Shown here piece by piece: positions 41,929-49,610 of a stretch of 64,000 bases of DNA. The position numbers and the translations under genes are program-made. The stretch's first letter is position 1. Each line of letters opens with the position of its first letter. The DNA is from CAG-390 sp003523225 (GTDB taxonomy: Bacteria > Bacillota > Clostridia > Oscillospirales > CAG-272). The stretch spans positions 120,515-184,514 of the forward strand of contig CABPZE010000003.1 of assembly GCA_902461815.1 (NCBI GenBank), read 5' to 3'. Under the pieces are notes generated by a model that saw only the letters and a list, made by a program, of their open reading frames with translations, ran no database searches and was not told the DNA's origin.

Positions 41929-43029
41929 ATGAGTGAAGTAAACCTCACCCCGGCGTCATCTGCCGAGGTGGACAAAAACATGGTCGCAGGTGCGCCGGAC
42001 GCAGCAGGGCTGGTCTGGTACAGCGCAAAGGAAGCTCCGTTTGAAATTTACGGACTTTACGAGCCTGCCGCGGACGGAGATTTCCGCCGTATGCCCGACG
42101 ATGTTGCCGCCGCAACAAACAACGGCGTCAAGCGCAATGCCCGCCACACCGCAGGGGGTCGCGTGCGTTTTTCGACCAACTCGCGCCGGGTAGCCATCCG
42201 CGTCAGAATGCCGTATGTCACAAGGTACGCGCATATGCCGCTTACCGGCTCGGCATCCTTTGACCTTTACACCGACACGCCGACAGGCTCATGCTTTGCC
42301 GCCGTCTTCAAGCCCACCGTTGACATCACGGACGGCTTTGAGCTTACCCACACCTTCGCCAAAGCGCAGGAGCGGTTCCTTACCCTCAATTTCCCGCTCT
42401 ACTCCCCCGTATCAAGCCTTGAGATAGGTCTTGACGCCGGCTCGTCGCTCGGCGCGGGCAAAAAGTACACAGGCACACGCCTGCCCGTCGTATTTTACGG
42501 CTCCTCCATCACTCAGGGCGCCTGTGCTTCCCGCCCGGGACTTTCCTATCAGTCAATGATCAGCCGCCGCCTTGACATCGACTTTATCAATCTCGGCTTC
42601 TCCGGCAACGCCAGAGCGGAGCTGCCCATCGTTGAGTACATGGCGGCTCTGCCGATGAGCGCCTTTGTCAGCGACTACGACCACAACGCTCCGAACGTTG
42701 ACTATCTGCGTGAGACACACTGCCGTATGTACCGCATGATACGCGAAAAGAACCCGGATATTCCTTACATTATGCTTTCCCGCCCTGATTACACCACTCA
42801 CTCCGAGGCAGATTCCTCCGCACGCCGCCGCGTGGTGGAGGACACCTTCCGCTATGCCCGCGAGCAGGGCGACAAGTCGGTGTGGTACATTGACGGCGAG
42901 GGGATCTTCCGCGGTCCGGAGGAGGACGCCTGCACCACGGACGGCTCGCATCCCAACGACATCGGATTTATGAAAATGGCGGATTCAATAGGCAGGATAC
43001 TGCGCCGCGCAATGCGCCGGAATATATGA
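41929..43029 (+). CDS. SGNH/GDSL-type hydrolase, first of a tandem pair
   Basis: The 366-residue cytosolic protein has an N-terminal beta domain (about 1-170) and a C-terminal SGNH esterase domain. Block I reads FYGSSITQG (nucleophile Ser near 186), block II NLGFSGNAR, block III DYDHNAPN, and the Asp-His pair is in DGSHPNDIGF near 345. It probably removes acyl groups from a carbohydrate. There is no signal peptide. The closely similar gene that follows after 15 bases (to its ATG) suggests a recent duplication with diverged specificity. AAAGGA lies nine bases before the ATG. Confidence 0.85.
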   Translation: MSEVNLTPASSAEVDKNMVAGAPDAAGLVWYSAKEAPFEIYGLYEPAADGDFRRMPDDVAAATNNGVKRNARHTAGGRVRFSTNSRRVAIRVRMPYVTRYAHMPLTGSASFDLYTDTPTGSCFAAVFKPTVDITDGFELTHTFAKAQERFLTLNFPLYSPVSSLEIGLDAGSSLGAGKKYTGTRLPVVFYGSSITQGACASRPGLSYQSMISRRLDIDFINLGFSGNARAELPIVEYMAALPMSAFVSDYDHNAPNVDYLRETHCRMYRMIREKNPDIPYIMLSRPDYTTHSEADSSARRRVVEDTFRYAREQGDKSVWYIDGEGIFRGPEEDACTTDGSHPNDIGFMKMADSIGRILRRAMRRNI

Positions 43030-43044
43030 AATGGGGTGAAGAAA

Positions 43045-44154
43045 ATGTCAGAGGAAATCAAAAAAGAGCAGTATGTAGAGGTTGACAAAAACCTGATGAT
43101 CGAAACCTCCTTCCCCGAAACGGACGTCCGCTTTCACAGTGTAAGGGAAGAACCCTTCGACCTTTATAACTTCTACGACCCGAAGAACCAGCCCATCTTC
43201 CGCCGTCTGCCCGAAGACGTCGCCGAGGCGACCTCCGAGGGTGTGGCAAAACTTTCGCGTGAAACGGCGGGCGGGCGCGTGCGCTTCTCCACCGACTCGC
43301 AGTACATCCTCATCAAGGCGGAAATGCCCGTCATCGGACGCAGCTCGCACATGACGCTTGCCATGTCCGCAGGCTTTGACCTTTACGAGGACTACGAAAC
43401 GGGAGAATCCCGCTATCACCGCGTTTTCATGCCTCCCTACAAGATGGAGGGCGGGTATGAGCAGATAATCCGTTTCGGCAGCCGCAAGCTGCGCCACTTC
43501 ACTATAAACTTCCCCATCCACTCGGTCGTATCCGAGCTTTACGTCGGACTTCAGGAGGACGCAGTGCTTGGCGGCGGACTTAAATACCGCAACGAAAAGC
43601 CCATAATAATCTACGGCTCCTCGATCGTGCACGGCACGGCGGCGACCAGACCCGGACTTGTTTACACCAACATCCTCTCACGTTACCTCAATATGAACGT
43701 GATAAACCTCGGCTTTTCCGGCAGGGCTCTTGCCGAACCGGCAATAACCGATTATCTTTCAAAGCAGGATATGCTGCTGTTCGTCTGCGACTACGACCAC
43801 AACGCACCCAACCCCGAATACCTGCGCCAGACGCACCTTCCCTTTTACCGCAAGATGAGAGAGGCACAGCCGGAGCTGCCCATTATAATGGTCACACGTC
43901 CCAACGTCGCCACAAACGGCGCATGGGCAATGGATCGCAAGGACGTGGTTATCGACACCTACCGCACCGCGCGTGACGAGGGCGACCGCCGCGTATGGTA
44001 TGTGGACGGCGAGAGCTTTTTCCTCGGCAAGCACGAAAACGAGTGTACAATGGACGGCGTACACCCCAACGATCTTGGCTTTACACTGATGGCGGACGGC
44101 ATTGAGGCGGAAATACGCCGCGCCCTGCGTCAGTGCGGGATAAGCATTGACTGA
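43045..44154 (+). CDS. SGNH/GDSL-type hydrolase, second of a tandem pair
   Basis: This 369-residue paralogue of the preceding protein has the same order: an N-terminal beta domain with TAGGRVRFSTDSQ, block I IYGSSIVHG, block II NLGFSGRAL, block III CDYDHNAPN, and catalytic Asp-His in DGVHPNDLGF. The start at 43045 is chosen because GGGGTG lies six bases before it; a GTG three codons earlier has none. The two proteins share long identical blocks across both domains, including TAGGRVRFST and SDYDHNAPN-like text, which supports tandem duplication. The last eight bases overlap the Mini-III gene. Confidence 0.85.
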   Translation: MSEEIKKEQYVEVDKNLMIETSFPETDVRFHSVREEPFDLYNFYDPKNQPIFRRLPEDVAEATSEGVAKLSRETAGGRVRFSTDSQYILIKAEMPVIGRSSHMTLAMSAGFDLYEDYETGESRYHRVFMPPYKMEGGYEQIIRFGSRKLRHFTINFPIHSVVSELYVGLQEDAVLGGGLKYRNEKPIIIYGSSIVHGTAATRPGLVYTNILSRYLNMNVINLGFSGRALAEPAITDYLSKQDMLLFVCDYDHNAPNPEYLRQTHLPFYRKMREAQPELPIIMVTRPNVATNGAWAMDRKDVVIDTYRTARDEGDRRVWYVDGESFFLGKHENECTMDGVHPNDLGFTLMADGIEAEIRRALRQCGISID

Positions 44155-44533
44155 CAAAAGAGCCGACATCACCCCGGCGGCGCTGGCGTACCTTGGCGAC
44201 AGCGTCATCGAGGTGCTTGCCCGTGAACGTCTTGTGAGCGCGGGAATACCCGACTCTGCCCGCCTTAACCTTGCCGCGGCAAAATACGTCCGTGCCACGG
44301 TGCAGTCGGATGCGGTGGAAAGAATACTGCCGCTGCTTGACGAGGCGGAGACGGCGGTCTACCGCCGCGCCCGGAATATCGGGCACACAAACACCCCGCG
44401 CTCGGCAAGCCCCGCCGAATACCGCCGCGCCACCGGAATGGAGGCGCTGTTCGGCTGGCTGTGGCTTGGCGGCGAGGAGGGCAAGACCCGCGCCCGCGAG
44501 CTGTTTTGCGCAGCCTACGGAAACGAAAACTGA
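44147..44533 (+). CDS. mrnC: Mini-ribonuclease III
   Basis: Mini-III is an RNase III-fold homodimer without the double-stranded RNA-binding domain; it matures 23S rRNA ends in Firmicutes. The 128-residue protein has the catalytic signature LAYLGDSVIEVLAR, a middle helix with NLAAAKYVRA, the second acidic motif region RRARNIGHTNTPRSASPAEYRRATGMEALFGWLWL, and no C-terminal RNA-binding domain. The start appears to be TTG, overlapping the preceding gene by eight bases, with a weak GGGAT ribosome site. Its usual neighbour cysS is absent here. Confidence 0.9.
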   Translation: MTDKRADITPAALAYLGDSVIEVLARERLVSAGIPDSARLNLAAAKYVRATVQSDAVERILPLLDEAETAVYRRARNIGHTNTPRSASPAEYRRATGMEALFGWLWLGGEEGKTRARELFCAAYGNEN

Positions 44534-44623
44534 AAAAATGGTGTGCTGAGTGCAAAGCGGCGCAAAGGACATGGGCTTTTCAGCCGCCCGGCTTCCGCAC
44601 ACCCGGAAAGGAACTCTGATTTA

Positions 44624-45124
44624 ATGGCAAATCCGATAATTGAAATAAAGGTGCGGGACTACGGAACCATCCGCGCCGAGCTTTATCCCAAAAACGCGCC
44701 GAAAACGGTGGAAAATTTCCTGTCTCTCGTGGACAGCGAATTTTTTGACGGACTTATCTTTCACCGCGTCATTAAGGGCTTCATGCTTCAGGGCGGCGGA
44801 TACGACGAGGAGTTTGAGCCGCGCCACGCCGACCCCATAAAGGGAGAGTTTGCCGCCAACGGCTGGATGAACAACACACAGAAGCACACCCGCGGCGCGC
44901 TCTCAATGGCGCGCACCTCAGACCCCGACTCCGCCTCCTCGCAGTTTTTCATCATGCACCGCGACGCGCCTCACCTTGACGCGCAGTACGCCGCCTTCGG
45001 CATGGTGACCGAGGGGCTTGACGTTGTGGATAAGATCGCCGACGTAAAGACCGGAAGATACGGCTATTTCTCAGACGTACCCCGCACCCCGGTAGTCATC
45101 GAGTCTGTCCGCCGCGCGGACTGA
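44624..45124 (+). CDS. Cyclophilin-type peptidyl-prolyl isomerase
   Basis: This 166-residue cytosolic isomerase speeds cis-trans switching at proline. The cyclophilin fold is clear: ELYPKNAPKTVENFLSLV, FHRVIKGFMLQGG (catalytic Arg in FHRV), GALSMARTSDPDSASSQFFI, and HLDAQYAAFGMV. It lacks an export signal. The start at 44624 is preferred; AAAGGA lies somewhat far (about 12 bases) upstream. A terminator hairpin and repeat copy B follow directly. Confidence 0.92.
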   Translation: MANPIIEIKVRDYGTIRAELYPKNAPKTVENFLSLVDSEFFDGLIFHRVIKGFMLQGGGYDEEFEPRHADPIKGEFAANGWMNNTQKHTRGALSMARTSDPDSASSQFFIMHRDAPHLDAQYAAFGMVTEGLDVVDKIADVKTGRYGYFSDVPRTPVVIESVRRAD

Positions 45125-45139
45125 TACGACAAAATAACG

Positions 45140-45177
45140 ATAGGGCTGCGGCAAGCTTTGCTTTGCCGCAGCCCTAT
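45140..45177 (+). terminator. 15-bp hairpin after the cyclophilin gene
   Basis: 45140-45154 pairs perfectly with 45163-45177 around an 8-base loop. The identical 38 bp recur at 45415-45452, on the other side of the repeat element. Confidence 0.7.
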
Positions 45178-45414
45178 GCTGGTTGTCGACAAAAGGTACA
45201 ACGACTGTCAATGTGCATAAAACCTTAACCCGCTTTTTCTTTGATGAAGCAGGCGCAAAGAAAAAGCTTGGCAAAAAGAAAGCGCCATGAGAGGATTTCG
45301 CCGCCTGCGGGCGGCGACGAGGGCTGCTCGCCCTCGACCGCGCCGCCTTTTGAAAAAGGCGGGCGAAAACTTCCTGCAAGCTGACGAAAGCCCTTGCTTT
45401 GGTCTACAGTCTGG
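45178..45414. repeat. Structured ~232-bp interspersed repeat, copy B
   Basis: This copy is highly similar to 23894-24125 and in the same orientation. The middle hairpin (cgagggc-tgct-cgccctcg) differs from copy A in loop and closing pair but stays foldable, and the two GC-rich hairpins beside it are conserved. It is flanked on both sides by the same 38-bp terminator hairpin. Confidence 0.85.
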
Positions 45415-45452
45415 ATAGGGCTGCGGCAAGCTTTGCTTTGCCGCAGCCCTAT
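45415..45452. terminator. Second copy of the 38-bp terminator hairpin
   Basis: Identical to 45140-45177. It follows directly after repeat copy B and now lies 57 bases from the stop of the minus-strand membrane protein gene. Confidence 0.7.
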
Positions 45453-45509
45453 CGTTTATCTGTTATTCGTCATTCGCAAATGCGGAGACACCGCATTGCC
45501 GCCGGTCGT

Positions 45510-46253
45510 TTACTCCTGCCCGTTATTTTCTCCGTCGGCGGGTCTTTCTTCCGCGTCCCCGGAAGGAACGGCGGGTGCGTCAGTCTCATCCGCCAAAGCC
45601 GCATCTGACGTTGAAGCGCTCCCGGTCTCCGGTGCTGTCGGAGTCTCCGGAGCGCCCTCGGTCGCGGGGACATGCTCCGCAGTATGAGACACACCAACAG
45701 TATCGGGCGGCAGACGCTTCAGCTTTGCTCCCGATATCGCGGCAAGTATGAAGCTTGCAAGCGCCCAGATGTGTATTGCGACATCAAGAATGTCCGAAAT
45801 ATCAAAGCCGAACAGATAAAACGCGCCAAAAAGCCCCAGCGTATCAATTGAAAACATCAGGGCTGTGACAATAAGCCATCCGTAATGCTTCTTTGCAAAG
45901 AAAAAGCAAAGAACGTAAAGCAAAAGTATTATCACCGAAACCACTATCGCAAATACGAACAGCTCGTCGGGCAAAAATTCAAAGCCCTCCCAGCCGTTTG
46001 CGGGATCGGCGTAAATTTCTTCCGGAAGATGTCCGGTAAGCGCCGCCATGTAGCTTGTCAGGTAATAAGGCACGCTCGCCGAAAAAAGAAAGTACGTGCC
46101 CCCTCCGGTGACTGACATCACAATATTCAAAACTGTAAGGGCGACTATTGCAATGATATTGAACCGTGCGTTTGACAGGCGCGTCTGATATTTTGCGCGC
46201 AGCATTGCAGACTCATCGACCGGCACTGTGGGATTTATGCTGTTCTGATTCAT
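45510..46253 (-). CDS. Four-helix membrane protein with acidic Pro/Thr/Ala-rich tail, unknown
   Basis: The 247-residue protein has four predicted membrane helices (about 30-55, 95-125, 130-150 and 160-180, including VVSVIILLLYVLCFFFAKK). A ~60-residue C-terminal tail is rich in Ala, Pro, Glu, Thr and Ser and is probably unstructured. I recognise no family. The ATG at 46253 has AAAGGA nine bases ahead. It is divergent from the exopolysaccharide module, and each side has its own promoter. Confidence 0.65.
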   Translation of the reverse strand: MNQNSINPTVPVDESAMLRAKYQTRLSNARFNIIAIVALTVLNIVMSVTGGGTYFLFSASVPYYLTSYMAALTGHLPEEIYADPANGWEGFEFLPDELFVFAIVVSVIILLLYVLCFFFAKKHYGWLIVTALMFSIDTLGLFGAFYLFGFDISDILDVAIHIWALASFILAAISGAKLKRLPPDTVGVSHTAEHVPATEGAPETPTAPETGSASTSDAALADETDAPAVPSGDAEERPADGENNGQE

Positions 46254-46287
46254 GGTATTAAGTCCTTTCCTGCTGAGATATGTCCAC

Positions 46288-46316
46288 AGTATATCATAAA
46301 TACAGCAAAAAATCAA
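46288..46316 (-). promoter_or_regulatory. Promoter of the four-helix membrane protein gene
   Basis: Minus strand -35 TTGATT, 17-base spacer, -10 TATACT, about 35 bases upstream of the start codon. Confidence 0.7.
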
Positions 46317-46364
46317 GTCGTTTTGCATTATCAGGAACACACGGAATAAAAAAGGTCAAAGTCC

Positions 46365-46393
46365 TTGACATATCGGATGACACATGATATAAT
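46365..46393 (+). promoter_or_regulatory. Promoter of the peptidase/Wzz/kinase module
   Basis: Consensus -35 TTGACA, 17-base spacer, -10 TATAAT. The leader to the peptidase start is about 55 bases. Confidence 0.8.
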
Positions 46394-46454
46394 TAACTAA
46401 ATGTTTGTTCTTCCGGCACGGGTAAGCGTACCGCAGTATCGGGAAAGGAGTGCA

Positions 46455-47018
46455 ATGACCGAGCCTGATATATCCACCGCATCCTCCGGGTCACATCCCG
46501 AAGCTCCGTCGGTACGGTCGGTAGGTGCAAAGGAGCTTATGCCGCTCGTGCGCGAGCTGATAGACGGTGGCGCGTCCTTCCCGCTTATGGTAAGCGGAAA
46601 CAGCATGGCTCCCTTCCTTCATGACGGGCGGGACAGCGTGATAATCACCGCGCTGGGAGACAAGCCGCTGCGCCGCGGGGACATTGCGTTTTTCATCCGC
46701 CCGGGCGGGGAATACGTCATGCACCGCGTCGTCCGCGTGTGCCGCGAAGGAGTTTATTTCCTCGGCGACGCGCAGACTGAGACCGAGGGTCCCGTACCCC
46801 ACGAAAATGTGGTGGCTGCGGTCAATACCGTGGTGAGGGACGGCAGAATTATCCGCCGCGGCTCTCCCGAATGGTGGCTTTTCGCCCATTGGCGCATCTT
46901 CCGTCCGCTTGCACCGGTACTCTCACCCATATACCACGCCTGCTGTCCGTCGCATGACCCGCAAAATGACGCCGAAAAGCGGTCAAAAAAGCAAGAAAGG
47001 AATATATCCCACAAATGA
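46455..47018 (+). CDS. S24/S26-type signal peptidase-like protein
   Basis: The 187-residue protein has the serine-peptidase motif VSGNSMAPFLHDGRD (Ser near 53), RRGDIAFFIRPGGEYVMHRVVRV, and YFLGDAQ. A His rather than Lys follows the GD block (VMHRV), as in SipW/Sec11-type signal peptidases. Only a weakly hydrophobic C-terminal stretch (about 140-165) could contact the membrane, so it may not be a classical signal peptidase. Start at 46455 with AAAGGAG ahead. Its stop overlaps the Wzz-like gene start by four bases (ATGA), linking it to the capsule kinase pair, perhaps to process or regulate that system. Confidence 0.75.
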   Translation: MTEPDISTASSGSHPEAPSVRSVGAKELMPLVRELIDGGASFPLMVSGNSMAPFLHDGRDSVIITALGDKPLRRGDIAFFIRPGGEYVMHRVVRVCREGVYFLGDAQTETEGPVPHENVVAAVNTVVRDGRIIRRGSPEWWLFAHWRIFRPLAPVLSPIYHACCPSHDPQNDAEKRSKKQERNISHK

Positions 47019-47794
47019 ACGAAACTGTTGACCTTAAAGCAACGGCTTTGCTGCTTCTGCGCAATATCTGGATGATCCTGCTGGCATTTCTGCTGTGCTT
47101 CATTATAACATACTTCACGCTTGAAATGCCGAAGACCCCGGTGTACTCGGCAACAGCGCTGATGTATGTTTCCAATATTTCAAACGAAAACTCCACCTCC
47201 TCGTACTATTCCTCCGGAAACCAGATAAACGCGCAGGCGCTTATCAACACCTGCAGTGTAATAGTCAAATCAAATTCCGCCATAAGCAAAATAATGGAGG
47301 AGCTTGATACCATCGACGGAACTGCCGACGGCGTGTATACCAGCGCCGCCACGGGAGTCAGCTACTCCGCCGGCGCCGTCAAAAGCATGATAAACCTCAG
47401 CTCTGTCAACAGCACCGAGGTCATGGCGGTCAGAGTGAGTTGCCCCGCTTCGGTGGACGCGGTCACGATAGCAGACGCTATTGTGGACGTTGTTCCGGTG
47501 GTCATTGAGGACACCATCCGCAGCGGCTATGCCAAAAAGGTCGATTCCGCCTATTTTTCCGGAATCAGCAACACTCCGGGACTTACCACTCCGTTTGTTA
47601 TCGCACTTATCGCCGCAGTCGCGGCGGCGGCAATAATCATACTCATCAATTCTCTTGACACACGCATCCGCGGGAAGGAAGACATCGTGTCGGTCTACAA
47701 CGTTCCCGTAATAGGCGAAATTCCCGATTTCACCGGAAAAACCAACGAAAGGTACTATGCGCGCTATGAGTCCAAGTCTGATGAAAAAAGATAA
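47015..47794 (+). CDS. Wzz/YveK-type chain-length determinant (BY-kinase activator)
   Basis: The 259-residue polysaccharide co-polymerase has an N-terminal membrane helix (about 18-36), an external ~150-residue domain opening with PVYSATALMYVSN, and a second helix (about 195-215), then a short cytosolic tail (SLDTRIRGKEDIVSVYNVPVIGEIP) that activates the kinase encoded next. Proteins of this CapA/YveK kind control polymer length with their BY-kinase. The kinase gene starts before this gene ends, so the two are coupled. Confidence 0.88.
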   Translation: MNETVDLKATALLLLRNIWMILLAFLLCFIITYFTLEMPKTPVYSATALMYVSNISNENSTSSYYSSGNQINAQALINTCSVIVKSNSAISKIMEELDTIDGTADGVYTSAATGVSYSAGAVKSMINLSSVNSTEVMAVRVSCPASVDAVTIADAIVDVVPVVIEDTIRSGYAKKVDSAYFSGISNTPGLTTPFVIALIAAVAAAAIIILINSLDTRIRGKEDIVSVYNVPVIGEIPDFTGKTNERYYARYESKSDEKR

Positions 47795-48575
47795 AAAGTC
47801 AAAGAACCACCGCAACGGTCCGGAAATGCTTATCGGGGATGACACCCCGTTTGCCGTTACCGAGGCGTACAAGACGCTGAGGACGAATCTGCTTTTCACG
47901 GCGGCGGCGCTTGAGGCGAACACGCCTCACAAAAATGCGTTTGTTGTCACAAGCCCCGTACCGAACGAGGGCAAATCCACCACCGCCGCAAACCTCGGCA
48001 TCGGCTTTTCGCAGACAAATGCCAAGGTGCTTATAATTGACGCGGATATGCGCAAGGCGGTCCAGCACCGTAATTTTCTTGCGGACAACTCGCGGGGGCT
48101 TTCCACCTGCCTTGTGAACCTTGACAGTCTTGCCGACTCGATACATCATAACGTAAGGCGCGGTCTTGATCTGCTTCCGGCAGGTCCGACTCCGCCCAAC
48201 CCCTCCGAGCTGCTCAGCTCTCCGTCAATGAAAAAGCTGCTCGACATAGTCTGCCGCGTATACGATTACATTATAATTGACACCCCGCCCATCACCGTGG
48301 TGTCCGACGCGCTTACATTTGCAGGCTGCACCGCGGGACTGCTTATGGTCATACGTCCCGACGTCTGCCGCCATATTGACGTGCGCCGCAGCTTTGACAG
48401 CATCGGTCTTGCCGGCATTCATGTGCTGGGTGTGGTCATGTCGGATGTGCGCCAGAACGGCTCCGGCTACTATCGCGGCTACCGCCGTTACGGCAAATAC
48501 GGCTACGGAAAATACGGATACGACAGCTACGGGCATAGCCCCACAAAAAACGATAATTCCGGTGAACGATCATGA
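47757..48575 (+). CDS. Bacterial tyrosine kinase (CpsD/CapB/YwqD family)
   Basis: The 272-residue cytosolic BY-kinase shows Walker A PVPNEGKSTTAANLG (near residue 65), Walker A' VLIIDADMRK (near 93), and Walker B IIIDTPP (near 175). Its C-terminus has a tyrosine cluster, with nine Tyr between about 240 and 261, the autophosphorylation site. With the Wzz-like partner it cycles to control exopolysaccharide export. The start is uncertain: ATG at 47757 has AAAGG only four bases ahead, while 47766 and 47781 are alternatives without a better site. The stop overlaps the uracil-DNA glycosylase gene by four bases. Confidence 0.9.
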   Translation: MRAMSPSLMKKDKKSKNHRNGPEMLIGDDTPFAVTEAYKTLRTNLLFTAAALEANTPHKNAFVVTSPVPNEGKSTTAANLGIGFSQTNAKVLIIDADMRKAVQHRNFLADNSRGLSTCLVNLDSLADSIHHNVRRGLDLLPAGPTPPNPSELLSSPSMKKLLDIVCRVYDYIIIDTPPITVVSDALTFAGCTAGLLMVIRPDVCRHIDVRRSFDSIGLAGIHVLGVVMSDVRQNGSGYYRGYRRYGKYGYGKYGYDSYGHSPTKNDNSGERS

Positions 48576-49147
48576 ACTCCGCGCTGACTGAAAAAGAGCT
48601 TCACTTTGCGGAGCTTGAGGAAAAATGCCGGAGCTGCCGCGGCTGCGCCCTGTCCGCGACCCGCACAAACTGCGTTTTCGGGGTGGGCGACCGGAATGCC
48701 GAGCTTATGTTCGTGGGCGAAGCGCCCGGCGAGCAGGAGGATCTTCAGGGCATCCCCTTCGTCGGACGCGCCGGTCAGCTGCTTGACCGTTATCTCTTTG
48801 CGGTGGACATAAAGCGTGAGGACGTTTATATTGCCAATATCCTCAAGTGCCGTCCCCCGCACAACCGTGACCCGCTGCCCGCCGAGGAGGACGCCTGCAT
48901 AGGATACCTGCGCGAGCAGGTGCGGCTTATCCGCCCGCGCGTGATAGTATGCCTTGGCAGGATCGCCGCGCTGCGCCTTATAAGCCCGGATTTCAAGATA
49001 ACCCGCGACCACGGTGTGTGGTACGAGCGCGGAGGATTCCTGATGACGGCAGTTTATCATCCCGCGGCGCTTCTGCGAGACCCGCGAAAAAAGGACGATA
49101 TGCTTGCCGATATGAAAAAGATAAAGGAAAAGCTCTCCTCCGTGTGA
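48572..49147 (+). CDS. Uracil-DNA glycosylase, family 4 (4Fe-4S)
   Basis: The 191-residue enzyme excises uracil from DNA. Family-4 features are the cysteine set CRSCRGC near residues 20-26, a Cys in ILKCRPPHNRDP near 90 and another in VIVCLG near 127 that complete the cluster. The catalytic GEAPGEQED is near 50, and the DNA-contact motif VYHPAALLRD is near 160. It overlaps the BY-kinase stop by four bases although the functions differ, an arrangement likely due to compact packing. Two hairpins follow. Confidence 0.92.
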   Translation: MNSALTEKELHFAELEEKCRSCRGCALSATRTNCVFGVGDRNAELMFVGEAPGEQEDLQGIPFVGRAGQLLDRYLFAVDIKREDVYIANILKCRPPHNRDPLPAEEDACIGYLREQVRLIRPRVIVCLGRIAALRLISPDFKITRDHGVWYERGGFLMTAVYHPAALLRDPRKKDDMLADMKKIKEKLSSV

Positions 49148-49197
49148 GCATCGGCTCAACCACTGCACTTTTCTATATTTGAACTGTATACACTTAT

Positions 49198-49224
49198 CGG
49201 CGCGGCAATAAGTCTGCCGCGCCG
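49198..49224 (+). terminator. 10-bp hairpin after the glycosylase gene
   Basis: 49198-49207 pairs with 49215-49224 around a 7-base loop. No T-run follows it directly; the next hairpin has one. Confidence 0.5.
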
Positions 49225-49245
49225 TAACCATAAGAAGAATACAAA

Positions 49246-49281
49246 ACAGCCGGAACTTTTTTCTTACGGCTGTCTTTTTTA
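49246..49281 (+). terminator. Rho-independent terminator ahead of feoAB
   Basis: acagccg (49246-49252) pairs with cggctgt (49267-49273), followed by cttttttat. Confidence 0.75.
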
Positions 49282-49290
49282 TCTTCATAA

Positions 49291-49319
49291 TTGACATACA
49301 CCGATAGTTATGATATAAT
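49291..49319 (+). promoter_or_regulatory. Promoter of feoAB
   Basis: Perfect consensus -35 TTGACA, 17-base spacer, -10 TATAAT. Confidence 0.85.
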
Positions 49320-49324
49320 AGTGA

Positions 49325-49342
49325 TTAGTTAAGGCTAACTAA
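49325..49342. promoter_or_regulatory. DtxR/IdeR-type iron box at the feoAB start site
   Basis: TTAGTTAAGGCTAACTAA is an inverted repeat (7-bp arms TTAGTTA/TAACTAA) close to the DtxR/IdeR consensus TTAGGTTAGCCTAACCTAA. It covers the expected transcription start just after the -10 box, so an iron-loaded DtxR-family repressor would block initiation. Confidence 0.7.
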
Positions 49343-49376
49343 GGCTTCCGCATCACACTAAATGAAAGGTACAGAT

Positions 49377-49610
49377 ATGACACTTGATGAGCTGAGAATC
49401 GGCGGCAGCGCCGTAATAAAGACAGTAAACGGTGAGGGCGCGCTGAGACTGCGCCTGCTTGACATGGGGCTTATTCCCCGCACCCGGGTAAGCATGATAA
49501 AGATCGCTCCTATGGGTGACCCGATGGAGATAATGGTCCGAGGCTATGAGCTGACCCTGCGGCGCGAGGACGCGGCAAAGATCGAGGTCGAGGAGGTAGC
49601 GGACAAATGA
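49377..49610 (+). CDS. feoA: Ferrous iron transport protein A
   Basis: The 77-residue protein is a small SH3-like cytosolic partner of FeoB. Typical text is LRLRLLDMGLIPRTRVSMIKIAPMGDPM and VRGYELTLRREDA. The start at 49377 is preferred to an ATG five codons earlier because AAAGG lies seven bases before it. The stop overlaps the feoB start by four bases. An iron box controls the operon. Confidence 0.93.
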   Translation: MTLDELRIGGSAVIKTVNGEGALRLRLLDMGLIPRTRVSMIKIAPMGDPMEIMVRGYELTLRREDAAKIEVEEVADK

